From NCBI RefSeq assembly GCF_028502605.1, contig NC_079233.1, positions 2,356,001-2,420,000 of the forward strand: DNA of 64,000 nucleotides, written 5' to 3'. Positions 24,059-35,093 of this stretch are shown here, one piece after another. Position 1 is the stretch's first letter; each line of letters opens with the position of its first letter. Under the pieces are notes generated by a model. It did no database searches. It was not told the origin of the DNA and saw nothing but the letters and a program-made list of their open reading frames with translations. A program made the translations under genes and the position numbers. The DNA comes from Trichoderma breve. Its lineage: Eukaryota; Ascomycota; Sordariomycetes; Hypocreales; Hypocreaceae.

Positions 24059-24159
24059 TGGACGAACGGGGAATCGAACCCCGGACCTTTCCCATGCGGT
24101 TATCCGACTCGTTGGTCAGATGATGCTAAGGGAAAATTATACCACTAAACCATCCGCCC
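24059..24159 (-). tRNA. tRNA-Ala(AGC) with 29-nt intron
   Basis: Minus strand; 5' end 24159, discriminator A at 24059. The acceptor stem GGGCGGA/TTCGTCC has the G3:U70 pair that marks alanine tRNAs. Anticodon stem TTCCC/GGGAA encloses loop TTAGCA..T, giving anticodon AGC. The intron 24123-24095 sits after position 37 and contains its own short hairpin (TCTGAC/GTCGGA). T arm is CGGGG-TTCGATT-CCCCG. Mature length is 72 nt before CCA. The D stem is weak (three pairs). A T5 run for Pol III termination follows at 24048-24044. Confidence 0.85.
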
Positions 24160-24492
24160 ATTTGCTGATGTTGGGACTAGACGAATTTGGCTATATGAAG
24201 CCTAGCCCACAAGATTGAGTGGGCCGTCATCCAGTCTCCACGCTCAGAGCCTACATCGATGAGTTCTAAGATCTGATAACGCATAAAATACGATTATCAA
24301 TTCAAATCTGTATATTCAATCTTGTTTTCTTTTAGTAATTTCATCTAGAAACTAGGTATGCGATTCATCCATCTTCTCAAGCTTCAAACCAGTTCAATCT
24401 TCTTCATGTATGGAGACGTATAGCGCAGAGCAGTTTCATTCACTTTGACGGCTTACACACATTCTCCCTTTTTCTGACATAAGTCGCAGATA
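24160..24492. other. Spacer between tRNA-Ala and the GNAT gene
   Basis: AT-rich; 5' flank of the tRNA and 3' end of the acetyltransferase gene. Nothing else seen. Confidence 0.6.
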
Positions 24493-25113
24493 CTATTCCA
24501 AACGGTCAAACCGCCGAAATACCAAATCCTTGGGAAGTGGCATGGCTGTAGGGAGTGCAAATACAGGAAGAGTCACCCCATCCTCGTACTGCATGCCACC
24601 TTCGACAGGCACATATCCTAGTCTCTTGGCTACGGCGGGACTCTTCAGGTTACCCGGAGCTATGACGGCCATCATATCCCGGAGCCCCAGCCCGTCGCAA
24701 AAGTATCGCAAAACTGCGTTGGAAGCCTCGGTAGCGTAGCCCATACCCCGGTAGTCGGGCAATAGGATCCAGTTTTGGTCAGGCATGAGGCTTCTTTGAA
24801 CCACGTAGGTAGTACCAACACACTGGCCGTGGGGTGAATTTGCTCCGAGTCGTATGAGCCAAATAGCAGATTTATCAATCCTTTGACCGCCGAGAAGTTT
24901 TGGTTGGATCCGGCCGTATGAGCGGTAGAATTCGATGGATTCCACTGCATTTTTTCTTGCTTCTTGAGCGGAGATTTTCATGTATTCTCCGACCATGGTT
25001 GCCAGTAATTCTATGAAGGCTTCCTCATCGTCCTTTTTGTCGAAATCGATGAGGGTTAGAGTCAGTCTCTTGGTATAGAGATTGGGCGCCAAGTGCAAAG
25101 TTTCTTGAGACAT
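24493..25113 (-). CDS. GNAT-family N-acetyltransferase (RimJ/RimL-like)
   Basis: Predicted to transfer acetyl from acetyl-CoA to an amine; substrate unknown. Single exon, 206 aa, ATG at 25113. The N-terminal strand (LYTKRLTLTLIDFDKKDDEE) fits Acetyltransf_3-type proteins. Motif A, the acetyl-CoA pyrophosphate loop, is seen as LPDYRGMGYATEASNAVLRY, and motif B as APGNLKSPAVAKRLGYVPV. Complete for the family by length. It diverges from the Sec7 gene across 1.9 kb. Confidence 0.88.
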   Translation of the reverse strand: MSQETLHLAPNLYTKRLTLTLIDFDKKDDEEAFIELLATMVGEYMKISAQEARKNAVESIEFYRSYGRIQPKLLGGQRIDKSAIWLIRLGANSPHGQCVGTTYVVQRSLMPDQNWILLPDYRGMGYATEASNAVLRYFCDGLGLRDMMAVIAPGNLKSPAVAKRLGYVPVEGGMQYEDGVTLPVFALPTAMPLPKDLVFRRFDRLE

Positions 25114-26972
25114 GCTTCGAAATCTCAGCCGATGATAATTTGGATTTACTGAGGAACGTTTATCATGATAGGATGCTGCTCAAGAAGCCGAAATGAAATG
25201 TTCTGATATACTATATTATACTTTGTGATCGCCACCAGCTGACGTAGAATTGTCACATTTAAGATTAAGTACAGACCTCCTCTTAAGCCTGGTAAATTTG
25301 CTGAGTGAGCAATGGCTTGAACAAAGTTAGGCGCTATATCCGGTATATCGTTGCAGATAACTTTATCAGTTCTTTATAAGTGAATGAGTTGTATTTGTAT
25401 GAGAATATCACATCTACTACCGGGTAGTCGATATCATAGCACATGATGGGATCGTGCCGAGGATATGTGAAAAGAGGAGCACTTTGTTTGGCTTCTAGAA
25501 TATACCTATGGATCGTACCCGTACGGGGCGTGCTTGTATGAGATGACTAGCATCAGGGATCCAATTCCTTTTAATTGCCATATGGCTCCCTTGTCTAGCT
25601 AGCCTTATCTCGGCTTCGATAGTTTGGAATTGGCCCATAAAAAAGGTGAGTGAGCGGCTTGTACGAATATTAGCTGGACACGGCTGAGATGTGCCTGCTT
25701 TGTGCATGGCAGTGTTTAAGAAGAAGCAAGAGGGGAAAATATCAGAGTGCAATTAACCTGTGACAAAAAGCAAACTGTATCATTGTCCAATGAGTGTCTG
25801 TACATAATTGGCAGAATGCATCCATATTTTATTTTTCCAGGGTAAGCCGGTTCGCTGACGATGGTGTTGTGTTGCACTGCAGCAGTGGCAAATTGTCCCG
25901 CGCTTGCAACTTCTTTGTACAAATACTTTGTACGAATCGTGCGATCTTTAATTGACCCTTGCAGGCGCTTCGCTTCCCTACATCACTTTAGTACTAAGTC
26001 AAAGAGTGGAAAAAAAGGGGTCAGCCAATGAGGTCTGGAGGAAATGAGGCACCACCGCAGCCAGCAATTAAAGATTCTTGCCGCCGGTGGCTGTAGGATA
26101 TTTTCCGCTTTCGCATCTGTCACGGCTAGGCGATTCTTTTTTGTGGCTTTCCTCCTAAGTGCTCGTACTACCAAGCTAGGGGAAAAAAACCGGGCGAGCT
26201 TGTGATGATGGATTCTACCCGCTTTGATGAGGCTGGCTTCATGTTTCGCCAAAGACTGAGGGCTTTGCTAGTGCGACGGTTTGATAGGTAATACATGCAA
26301 GCAAATACAAGGCAGTAAGGCACGGCACTTGCACCTTATCGACGTATAGCAATTGGCCCAGTAGAAACACTACGGCTGTCTCTGATGCCCTCGAAATCAA
26401 ATCAATCCCCTTGCCTGCAACTCTGGGGGTTTGCTGCAGACCGAGACACGTGCTAACAACCAACTGCACCCCGACCATGTACAAGTACCTACACAGTATA
26501 GCGTTTCATGTGATGAGTTTACTGAAGGGAGCAAGCCCACTTCGACAGCAGTTTTAGTGGACGCGGAACGCTGCTGCAGAGCGGCCCCTCTGTTCATGAC
26601 ACTTGAACCCCTTGCTCGTCCATACCTTTTTTTCTCTCCCTCATTTACTGCACGTCTTGACGTACATGCTCCTACATGCCCTAGCTGCGGAGGATAAGCG
26701 GTGCTACTGCTAGTACTAGGTAATTAGCCCTCCCACGATGAAACACGATCCGCAGCCCTCTTCTCCCTCCTCTCCATCCTTCGTACCGTACGAGCCCGCG
26801 AGCCTGAGCCTGTCGTGATCGGCTTCGAATCGCTCGCTCGGATCGGTTGTGCGACCATTCTATCACCAAACCCCTGGCCGGCCTCGCGATTGTGCCCCCT
26901 GCCCACCCCAAACTGACGGGGGCGGAGCAGATCCAGCGCCATCAAATCAACCGGCGTGCAAATGCCCCCACA
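25114..26972. promoter_or_regulatory. Long divergent region, GNAT gene and Sec7 gene
   Basis: 1.86 kb with only short overlapping frames. Its 3' part becomes GC- and C-rich and carries two small upstream ORFs before the Sec7-protein start (listed separately). Confidence 0.5.
26738..26818 (+). promoter_or_regulatory. Upstream ORF 1 of the Sec7-protein gene
   Basis: A 26-codon frame (ATG 26738, TGA 26816-26818) ends 154 bases before the main ATG. It is relevant only if the transcript starts upstream of it. Confidence 0.35.
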
Positions 26973-27015
26973 ATGCAGTCAAACCAAAGGCACAAGGCTC
27001 TTGCGCCCAAATTGA
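26962..27015 (+). promoter_or_regulatory. Upstream ORF 2 overlapping the Sec7-protein start
   Basis: A 17-codon frame starts at ATG 26962, eleven bases before the main ATG at 26973, and stops inside the coding region at 27013-27015 in another frame. Ribosomes starting here would skip the main start. Confidence 0.4.
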
Positions 27016-30000
27016 GCCTCGTCACGTCCCTTGCGTCGCGGCCTAGGAACGAGGTTCCGCACTCAACCACCACTAGCCCTCTGGCCAAGCCACTCATTTC
27101 CACGGATCCAAACGCCCAAAGGCCAGAGTTGCACTCGCTGAGCACGTCCCCGAAGCTGACTGTGACCCGCAACGTCAATGCTTCGTTTTTAGATGACCCG
27201 ACGCCAATCGAACCCGACATGGCCGACCAACACGCGTCTAGAGGCAGAGGTAGAGTCCGGGACTCTCACGACCTCTCGCTGTCCCCCCGCAACGTCACCC
27301 GGGACTCGCTTGTGAATAACATGCTCCTGTCCCTCGACCAGTTCTCATTGGGACACACCACATCCACATCCACAGGCGGCTTGTTTGGCGGCACGGCGCT
27401 GACATACGACGACCCGCGGCCCTGGGCCCACGACACCAACACCTTTTCCCGCGGATTCCCACCACCATCGAGGCACAAGTACTCGTACAGCTCCGATTAC
27501 GAAGACGACTCGAACCGAACCTCGGTCCAGCTACCCAGACCACGGAGCCGGAGTCCTCCTCGACCAAGGAGCAACAGCAGTTCGACCTTCCAGGCGCCCT
27601 ATCCCAGGGTTAACGGCCCAGGAGATCCCACGCAACGCTCTCGACCCCGAGCCGGCACAAAGGACAGCACCAGCAGCGCCAGTATCGACGCAGGTTACCC
27701 TCAGAACATTGCTGGGCCTCCCAGCTGGGCCCGTAGCGGCTTCAGGCGCTCGGCGAGCTTTGATCTCGGGCCGCCGCAGATGCAAACGCAGCTCAATGCG
27801 TCATTGATGTCCCCGTTCCACCTCGACTTCCCGAACAACTCTGTATCTGACGACTACGGTTCCGCACCAACGCCCACAATCCCTGGGGGACCACGACGTG
27901 TATCGTCCAGCTTGGCTCTTCCTCGCCCACCACCCGACCCATCTGATTTTCCGGGCCTGGAACGCAACCGTAGCCCGACTCGTTCCGTCAAAAGCTCTTC
28001 GGGACGCACCAAACGGCCGGTAAACCAGCAATTGGTAGCACCTGCCATGGCATTAAGCGACTTCGATGCCGCCCCGGCACCTAGCGTTAGCTATGGCAAG
28101 TCTAAAACGGATCAGCTTGCTGCCTCTCAGACTGCTGGAGGACTTTCCCAGCCAAAAGAGAAGCCAGGTTTCTTCAGGCGTGTTTTCGGCTCCGTTAAGA
28201 ATACAGCACCCGTCGTTGCGGATGCTCCGACTCCACGCTTCATCGGCCAAGTGAGCAACGCGGCCGCCCCTATCCAGAAAGAGACTTTGCCGCAGCCGCC
28301 GCCGCCGCAGCAGCAGCAATCTACCCCTGTATTACAGAAGAAGCCATCGTCCTTCTTCCGTCGCCGGAAGAAGTCAGTTGTTGATGAGGCGCCGCCACTG
28401 CCGGGTGAAGTGCCTCCGCTTCCCTCCTTCGATGCTAACCTTCATGCCGATTTCGACCGACCCCCAGCAAGTCCTGCTAGTAGCCTAAGGCAAATCATGA
28501 ATCCATACCTGCGAGAGAGCACAGCGCATCCTCTTGGCGATATTACCAACAAAGCTGCCAGAGGAGTTGACGATGACGATGATGACGACCGAGCAGATTT
28601 CCAGCGAGACTTCTCACCTGACTATGAACCAAGCCCCAATGCAAAGATAAGAGCGGTCCATTCTGATTCTGACCGAGATCAGTCATCCTCTGATGGTCCC
28701 AAACGCCCTCAGAATGGACTTGAACACAGGAACAATTCTTTCTTGGATCTTGACGGTGGCAGTGATAACGAGGACTCTCCCGTTCGACAGCGGGCTACAT
28801 ATTCAGCAGATGATAAGGAGAATGATGGAATATCTACATACAAGAACAGGGACTCTACGGGCACCATTCGCGCCAAGAAATCGCCGTATATTGCGGAACA
28901 AGAAAAATCAAATGACGCACCTGTTCGTCCTAAGGTCACAATACCGACTGATCGCCGGTCGACTTCCTTTGCCTCGGCATCGACTGATGACGGTGACTAT
29001 AAAACCGCACCCAGTGCACCGCCTAGCGTCCGCGTCGAAAGATCGAGCGAGTCAAGTGCCAGAGGAATGGGAACGCTTGATATGCTCAAGAGTCGCTTGG
29101 ATGAACCCGAATTCGTTATTGGCGAGCCTACCGAAGATGATCGACAGAAGGCGCAAAAGATATTTGATGGAGTTGAAGACTTCATCCCCAAGGAGAAGGC
29201 TGCTTCTTGGATGGGCGAAGAAGGCCCTATTCGCCAGCGGACTCTGCAGGCGTATATTGAGCTGTATGACTTCACAGACCTGAGCATTCTCAATGCGCTA
29301 CGTAAAGTGTGTGGCCGTTTGATACTGCGCGGTGAGACACAGCAAGTCGATCGCATCTTGGTGGCCTTTTCCAAGCGATGGTGTGATTGCAATCCGAACC
29401 ACGGCTTTAAAGCGACTGGTGAGTAGTTCTCTTGCTCAACTGACCTATTGTTGAGTCATGCTAACATTGTCCAGACGTCATCCACACTATTTGCTACTCT
29501 ATTATGCTTCTCAATACTGATCTGCATCTTGCTGATATTGAGCAAAAGATGACTCGCAGCCAATTCGTGAAGAATACTCTGACAACAATTACCCAAGCTG
29601 TTGAAGAATCTGTCCCTGATGCCTTTGAGCGCCCCAGTATTCTGCCCGACAAGGGCTCCGTGCTCCATGAGGGAGCGCGGCCAGCAGCTGAGCCGCAGGA
29701 GCGGAAAACTTTCCGGAATTCATTCAGACCTCCCCCTCGCACCGATACGCAGCTGGGAGATGCCCACGACGAGTGTGGACCGCTTGTTAAGACGTCCTTC
29801 TATGGTCCAATGAAAGCTTGGGAGGAGCAAATTGAGATAGTTTTGAAGAGCATTTATAACTCGATTCGAGATGATAAACTGCCATTGTTTGGTGCGGAGC
29901 CAGAGAGGCATCTCAACACCATGCCATCACAAAGCAGTCTGTCCGTCATGGGAATGCTCAAGAGGAGCCCTAGTGTTCTCAGCAAGGCGCCATCGGAAAG

Positions 30001-31453
30001 CCAAATGTCGACGCGAGGCCGGGTTGCAGATAACAGCCGTAACGGAGGCTCGCGATGGGCCTCCAAGAGCCGATCACGGCCTGGACTTGGACGTAATGGA
30101 TTCAACTCTAGCCGAACCAGCTTCGACGACTCAAATTCTCTCTGGAGCCCAGCCATGTCATCGGCGACCTGGAGCCGCTACTCGCTGGGGAGAACCCAAG
30201 GCTCCATGTCTCAGGATTCGTTTGGCTCGGCCATGCCCCGAGGTGATTATCAGCAATCTATTGGGTTTGCAAATGCTCTCAGCCAGGCCATTGTCCGTGA
30301 CGACGATGCGCACGGCAATGATGGCATGTCCATCATGAGCGCCGAAGTACCTGCCACTCAACTGCTGGACGACGAATCCCTAGAATTGGCCGGCCCTCCC
30401 TGGATTAAAGAAGGCAGAGTCATGCACAAGCATCATTTGGATGGCGTTGGCAAGAGGGCAAATGACCGGAAATGGACCGAAGTCTTTGCCGTCATCCAAA
30501 GGGGTCAGATGAGCATCTTCTCGTTCAATGCACCCAAGTCAACGCGGCAAAAGAGCCGCACAAGGAATGCTGAAAAAGTCAACGCTCCTGTGGGAGGTGG
30601 TAACTGGCAGGACAATGCTGTAAACCTGGGCACGTTTAACTTGCGACTGACCCTCGCGTCAGCACTCCCATCTCCCGGCTATTCGCGGTCAAGGCCGTAC
30701 GTGTGGGCACTAAGCTTGCCCACGGGAGCTGTTCATCTATTCCAGGTCGGAACTCCTGAGATTATAAAGGAATTTGTGAATACGGCCAATTACTGGAGCG
30801 CGCGGCTGAGCACGCATCCGCTCATCGGTGGCATAAGCAACATCGAATACGGATGGAGTGACAGTGTTGTCAACAACTCGCTCGTTAATGCCATCAATGA
30901 CAATGCTTCCATCATGAGCGGCGGCCGGAACTCACGCCCTGGTAGCCGAGCTACCCATGGTCGGCAAAACAGCGTTCAGAGTGTCAACCTGCCTTCTTCC
31001 AGCATGGACCATGGTTCTGGAGCCTTCACTAGTGGACGAGGAAAACTACCGGGGGATCGTATCACCATTTCCGAGTGGGCGCCACCAACACAGAGCATGC
31101 GGCCGAGCAACTTACCGGAACCGGAGCAGCTAGAGACACTCTCAACATATGTCAAGAGCATCGAAGAAGATTTACAAAACCACAACCAACTTCGCAGCCC
31201 TATGCTCCTTGCCTTCACTCCCAGAGGCAACAACGCGAACAAGGCCATGGCGAACTGGGAACGCAAGAGCGCATACTTGCTTAGGGAGATTGTCAAGTTC
31301 AGAACCTATGTGGATAGTCTGCAGCAATCGGAGAGCAGGAGGCGGGAGATTTATAAAGAGCGGGACTTGGCTCGACGAGCGGCCAGAGGTGAACTTAGTG
31401 ACGGCGATATGGACGTCAGCGACGAAGATGGTGATGAGACACTGCGACCTTGA
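26973..31453 (+). CDS. syt1: Sec7-PH guanine nucleotide exchange factor for ARF (Syt1-like)
   Basis: Predicted ARF/ARL exchange factor of the trans-Golgi, like yeast Syt1. Two exons, 26973-29418 and 29475-31453, 1474 aa; the intron splits the Sec7 domain (KAT/DVIHTICYSIMLLNTDLH). Residues 1-700 are Ser/Pro-rich and disordered. The Sec7 domain spans about 705-900, with the glutamate finger in LILRGETQQVDRI (Glu788) and the MLLNTDLHLADI motif. A PH domain starts near residue 1125 (WIKEGRVMHKHHLDGVGKRA) and a C-terminal coiled region follows (LETLSTYVKSIEEDLQNH). I start at ATG 26973 because the open frame upstream begins with TTG; residues before ~240 are the least certain. Two upstream ORFs precede it. 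Confidence 0.9.
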
Positions 31454-32045
31454 CTACTGTTTTCATCATAGATGATTTAACTTAATTGCCTGCTTTGTCT
31501 GCGTATTGTGCCTGGGCTGGATAACAAGGGGAGAGCAAGATACTGCGAGCTGCATTGGAGCTGGAGCTTCTATTCTAATTCTTCCTTCTCATTTCTATTC
31601 TGTTGCTGTTTTCTTATTACTGTGGCCGCCGCCGCCCTTTTTGATACCTCCTACTTTTGGAACTTATCTTCTACTCATAGCAGTCTCGTCAATTAATACT
31701 GGGAAGAGATGGGGGGATATATACTGTACTACTAGTTGCATTTCGCTTGATTGTGTTAGTATTTTAAGTAGCTGTTGAGAAAGCGTTTGGAATGTTGGAA
31801 GCATAAGCGAGCATTTGTTTATGAAAATAACAGAACAATGACAACTGCATCACAGCGGTCATTTATTTGCATCCAAGAAAGTCTGTGTACCTGCATGCAG
31901 TAGATGTGAAGTGGAAGAAGCAGAACAAGTAGGATATTATTATTACCAGTGTATAAACCCCTACCATCATGACATCCGAAGAAGATCCAAACCTGTTGCA
32001 GTGCATTCAATTTTCAAACCCTCTCTTCCCTCCTTTTCTCCTTGC
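31454..32045. other. Convergent intergenic region
   Basis: T-rich 3' region of the Sec7 gene and A-rich 3' region of the CRH gene. No gene is seen. Confidence 0.6.
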
Positions 32046-33328
32046 TCACGCAGCGAGAAGCCAAAGGAGGAAGAGCACCGCACCGAGTGTCGAAGATGGT
32101 CTTCCACTGGGCAGCGCCGCATTGTCACTCTCATTGCTACTGTCTTCAGACGAGTCTGGGTTTTGCTCTCCCGTTTGCGATGGCTGTTCCTCAGTAGTAG
32201 CAGAAGAGGATGGGTGAGATTTATCACCATCGCTAGTCTGTGTGGGTTGGGAGGTACCTGGCGAAGCAATGGGGGGAGGAAAGGCGCCGGGAGTTGATCG
32301 TTTGACGCATCCCTTGATCTCAATGTCCTGCCAACCTGTTGTGCGTTCGTCATACAGATACTCGATGTTGGCGCCCTTGGCAGTCTCGTTGCATCCGCCG
32401 GTATAGTCTTCTAGCTCGACCGTCTTGAAGTAGGCACTGTACGGGTTCTTGTCGGCGTCGTGGCCGGTCCAGTTGGGCAGACCACCGGCCCAGGCGACTG
32501 TGCCTGGATCGCTGCTATTGCTAACGGTCCAGATGCCGAGCTTGACTTGCATGGGGGTTTGAGGCCACTTGTAGGCCGGGATGTCACCAACGTGCCACGA
32601 CTTGCGAACGATGTTGTTAATTGAGAAGCTGAGATTCGTGGGGGTCCATTCGATGCTGTACTTCTGTGTCGAGGCGAAGGAAGAGGCGTCGAGGTGATAC
32701 GTTGTGTTGTACGTGTTGAAGAGAGGCTGGCCATCATAGAAGTAATTTGTTTGGGCTTGGTTTTCGAAGGCCCCAAGGAGTTCCTGTTATTCTCGGAGTT
32801 GGTAGTCTGATCTTGATTGCTACGTGGGAAAATGGCGGAGAGGGACTCACCCAATCAATCTCGTCTCCTGAGTCAGACTTGAGGACAATGGCGGTAATGA
32901 TGCCGGGGCCTTTGGCGGCTTGGACTTCGACGCTGACTTTGCCAAAGAGCATGTATTTATTGCTGGTCAAGGTAGGTGCTTGGCTGTCTTGCCAGATGTT
33001 AAAGGCAGCTCCTTTGCTATCGGTGGTGTTGAAAGTAAGCTGGCGTTTGTCTTGCGATGTAGAGGCGTCGACAGTCCAGAAGGAAGTGAATTGGTCATCC
33101 CAGGTGGCTTTTGTAAAGTCAAAGGAGGTTTTGCTGGCGACGGCAGGATCAGGAGGGCAATCTGTAACTTTGTTTTAGCTTGCTCTTGTTGTAGTCTTAG
33201 TGTGAGGTAATGGAGAGAAGCGATTTACGAGCATCTTTCTTGAGGGGATCGCAGTGAGATAGATCCTTTAGACTGGCTAGCACGGGAATAGCTAGATAAA
33301 TGGATAGGAAGAGGAGCCAGTAGAACAT
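32046..33328 (-). CDS. CRH-like GH16 cell-wall glucanosyltransferase, GPI-anchored
   Basis: Predicted to join chitin to beta-glucan in the cell wall, as yeast Crh1/Utr2. Three minus-strand exons: 33328-33229, 33161-32851, 32783-32046; 382 aa. A signal peptide (MFYWLLFLSIYLAIPVLA) leads. The catalytic motif reads DEIDW-E with Glu134 (nucleophile), Asp136 and Glu138 (acid/base); the second intron falls exactly between Trp137 and Glu138. Further family motifs are TNYFYDG, YHLDASSFASTQKYSIEWTP and LGIWTVSNSSDPGTVAWAGG. Cysteines near ~262 and ~288 flank the end of the domain. The tail is Ser/Thr/Pro-rich and ends in a hydrophobic stretch (LGAVLFLLWLLAA), as for GPI attachment. A TATA box lies at 33464-33457. 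Confidence 0.92.
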
Positions 33329-34222
33329 GTTGAAAAGTCAGAATTGTCGTATTACTGCTTAGAAGGCATATGAGAGACGGTACTGAACGTAATTGGCGAT
33401 AACATAGGAAGAAAATTTACAACTCGATCGCGAGAAGAGAATGAGCTCTGTTTATGTTTATATATACCTAAGGAGAATTAGATGTGGAGTGACTGCTCGC
33501 ACTCATTACTGCAAGCTCCTTCCTTTTGGACAAGCTTCTCGGTAGTATTAAGGTGTAGCAGTTAATTCACATTGCACAGCATGTCTGGTGAGATGAAGCA
33601 CAACTGACAACATGGGATGAGAGTAGGAGGGAAAAAAGGACCGGATTCTGGCTCTAGATATGAGACAGGGAAATGTCTGGCTACTGGGTTGGGCTGATAG
33701 TGGTATTGTGGTAATGTACGGGAGGAGGCGGTGTCACTAAGAGCATGATTGAATGGGTTGAATGACACTGATAATTCGATGATGTGTTTTTGTTATATGC
33801 ATAAATATCACAACTTTTAACAAAATCGCCCTGGTATATTTGAGGCTGTAATACAATATGCTGTTTCGGACATGTCTGACAGGTGACATCAAACAAACGC
33901 CGGACTCCCCTTGAACGATGCAGCTGTAACCTTTGACGGTCATTGATTCTCGGCTGCGGAACAAACGGAAGGCTTTCACGCGATGCACTGTCCTCCCACA
34001 ACTGATGGCCAACCGTAGAGATGCGCTGTTGCTCAAAAGAGGGCGATATAGCCTCACTTTGGACATGTGGAAGAAAGGGAGATGTCGCGATAATTTCCTC
34101 TGCGGGCATCCGTACACGGAGGCACAAAGCACAACAACAGGGCAACACAAGCGAGAAAGGCTCCCAGACGAAAGGAGAACGAACATAATCGAGATATGAG
34201 AGAATTATTTGCCATTATCAAT
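33329..34222. promoter_or_regulatory. Promoter region of the CRH gene and 3' end of the HNH gene
   Basis: About 0.9 kb between two minus-strand genes. TATATAAA (33464-33457, minus) is about 130 bases before the CRH ATG. The longer frames here overlap on both strands and look spurious. Confidence 0.5.
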
Positions 34223-35093
34223 CTAGCAAGTATCTAACATGCTGCTCAGAGCCGTCTTCTCGGCACTGGTGATTGTCAGCTTATAGAAGCTCTTGACATC
34301 GATCCACGACTTGGCGTAGGTGCAGTAGAAGCTGGTCAGAGGAGGCTTCCACTGGTCCGGGCTGCGGTCACCCTTGGAGCGGTTTGAACTTGCGGAGACG
34401 GCCCAGAGTTGGGGACGGGAGACGTCGTTGGCGAGGGCTTCGCGTTGGGCTGTGGTCCAGCTTGCGGCACCGGACTGGCGAGAGATTTGTCCATGTTAGT
34501 GATGTGGCATGATATAGTATGGTAGAAGATAGGCATCGGATATGAGTAGAGAAGAAGGAGAAAACTCACGATCCAGGCATTCTTCAGAGGCACCATGTGG
34601 TCAATATCCAAGCTGGATGCATTTGTGAAACTGGCATTGTCATAAGGGCTGATCCAGGTGCCGGACTGAGATTCACAAGCATTGTTGACTTGGACACCTT
34701 CGCCGTCTCGCTTCAACACGTATTCGCTATTTGTACATCCACTTTGTTAGTTTTTGCGTTGTACTTCCGAAGCTTGAAGGTCCTAGAATGTTAACATACC
34801 GAGCATTGCAGTTGCCAGAGATGGCATCCCAAGTGGGAAACAGGTCGCGGGAGTAACCAGTTCCAGAGCCCGCAACGGCAACAGTTAGACCGGCGAGTTG
34901 GGTTCTGGCGCTGCTTTCGGTAGGGATACCGGGCTGTAATGAGCTGAAGCATTAGCTATGTAGTCTGATATATAGAGTTGGGATACAATATATGTCATGT
35001 TGCATCGATGCTACATACCGGCGTAGGCATAGGAGCCGGGGCGGCGAGAACCGCGATGGCCGAAGTAAGAGCGACAGAGATGGACAGCTTCAT
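34223..35093 (-). CDS. Secreted HNH-type nuclease-like protein (DUF1524/GmrSD-C-like)
   Basis: Predicted secreted nuclease; target unknown. Four minus-strand exons: 35093-35019, 34933-34800, 34726-34570, 34474-34223; 205 aa. All donors are good (GTATGT, GTATGT, GTGAGT) and the frame closes. Residues 1-18 form a signal peptide (MKLSISVALTSAIAVLAA). The core motif SSLDIDHMVPLKNAW has the Asp-His pair of the HNH/beta-beta-alpha metal site; the next conserved part (NRSKGDRSPDQWKPP) supplies the Asn and downstream residues typical of this family. Cysteines (NCNAR, ACESQS, YCTYAK, DTC) could form disulphides, as in an extracellular enzyme. Fungal and actinobacterial secreted proteins share this layout. 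A frame through the third intron seen in simple translation is not the real C-terminus. Confidence 0.85.

Noticed and set aside
34336..34719. Read-through of the HNH exon into a Pro/Ser-rich tail
   Set aside because: The frame crosses intron 3 (GTGAGT at 34569 to CAG before 34474); splicing restores a conserved C-terminus ending in DTC.
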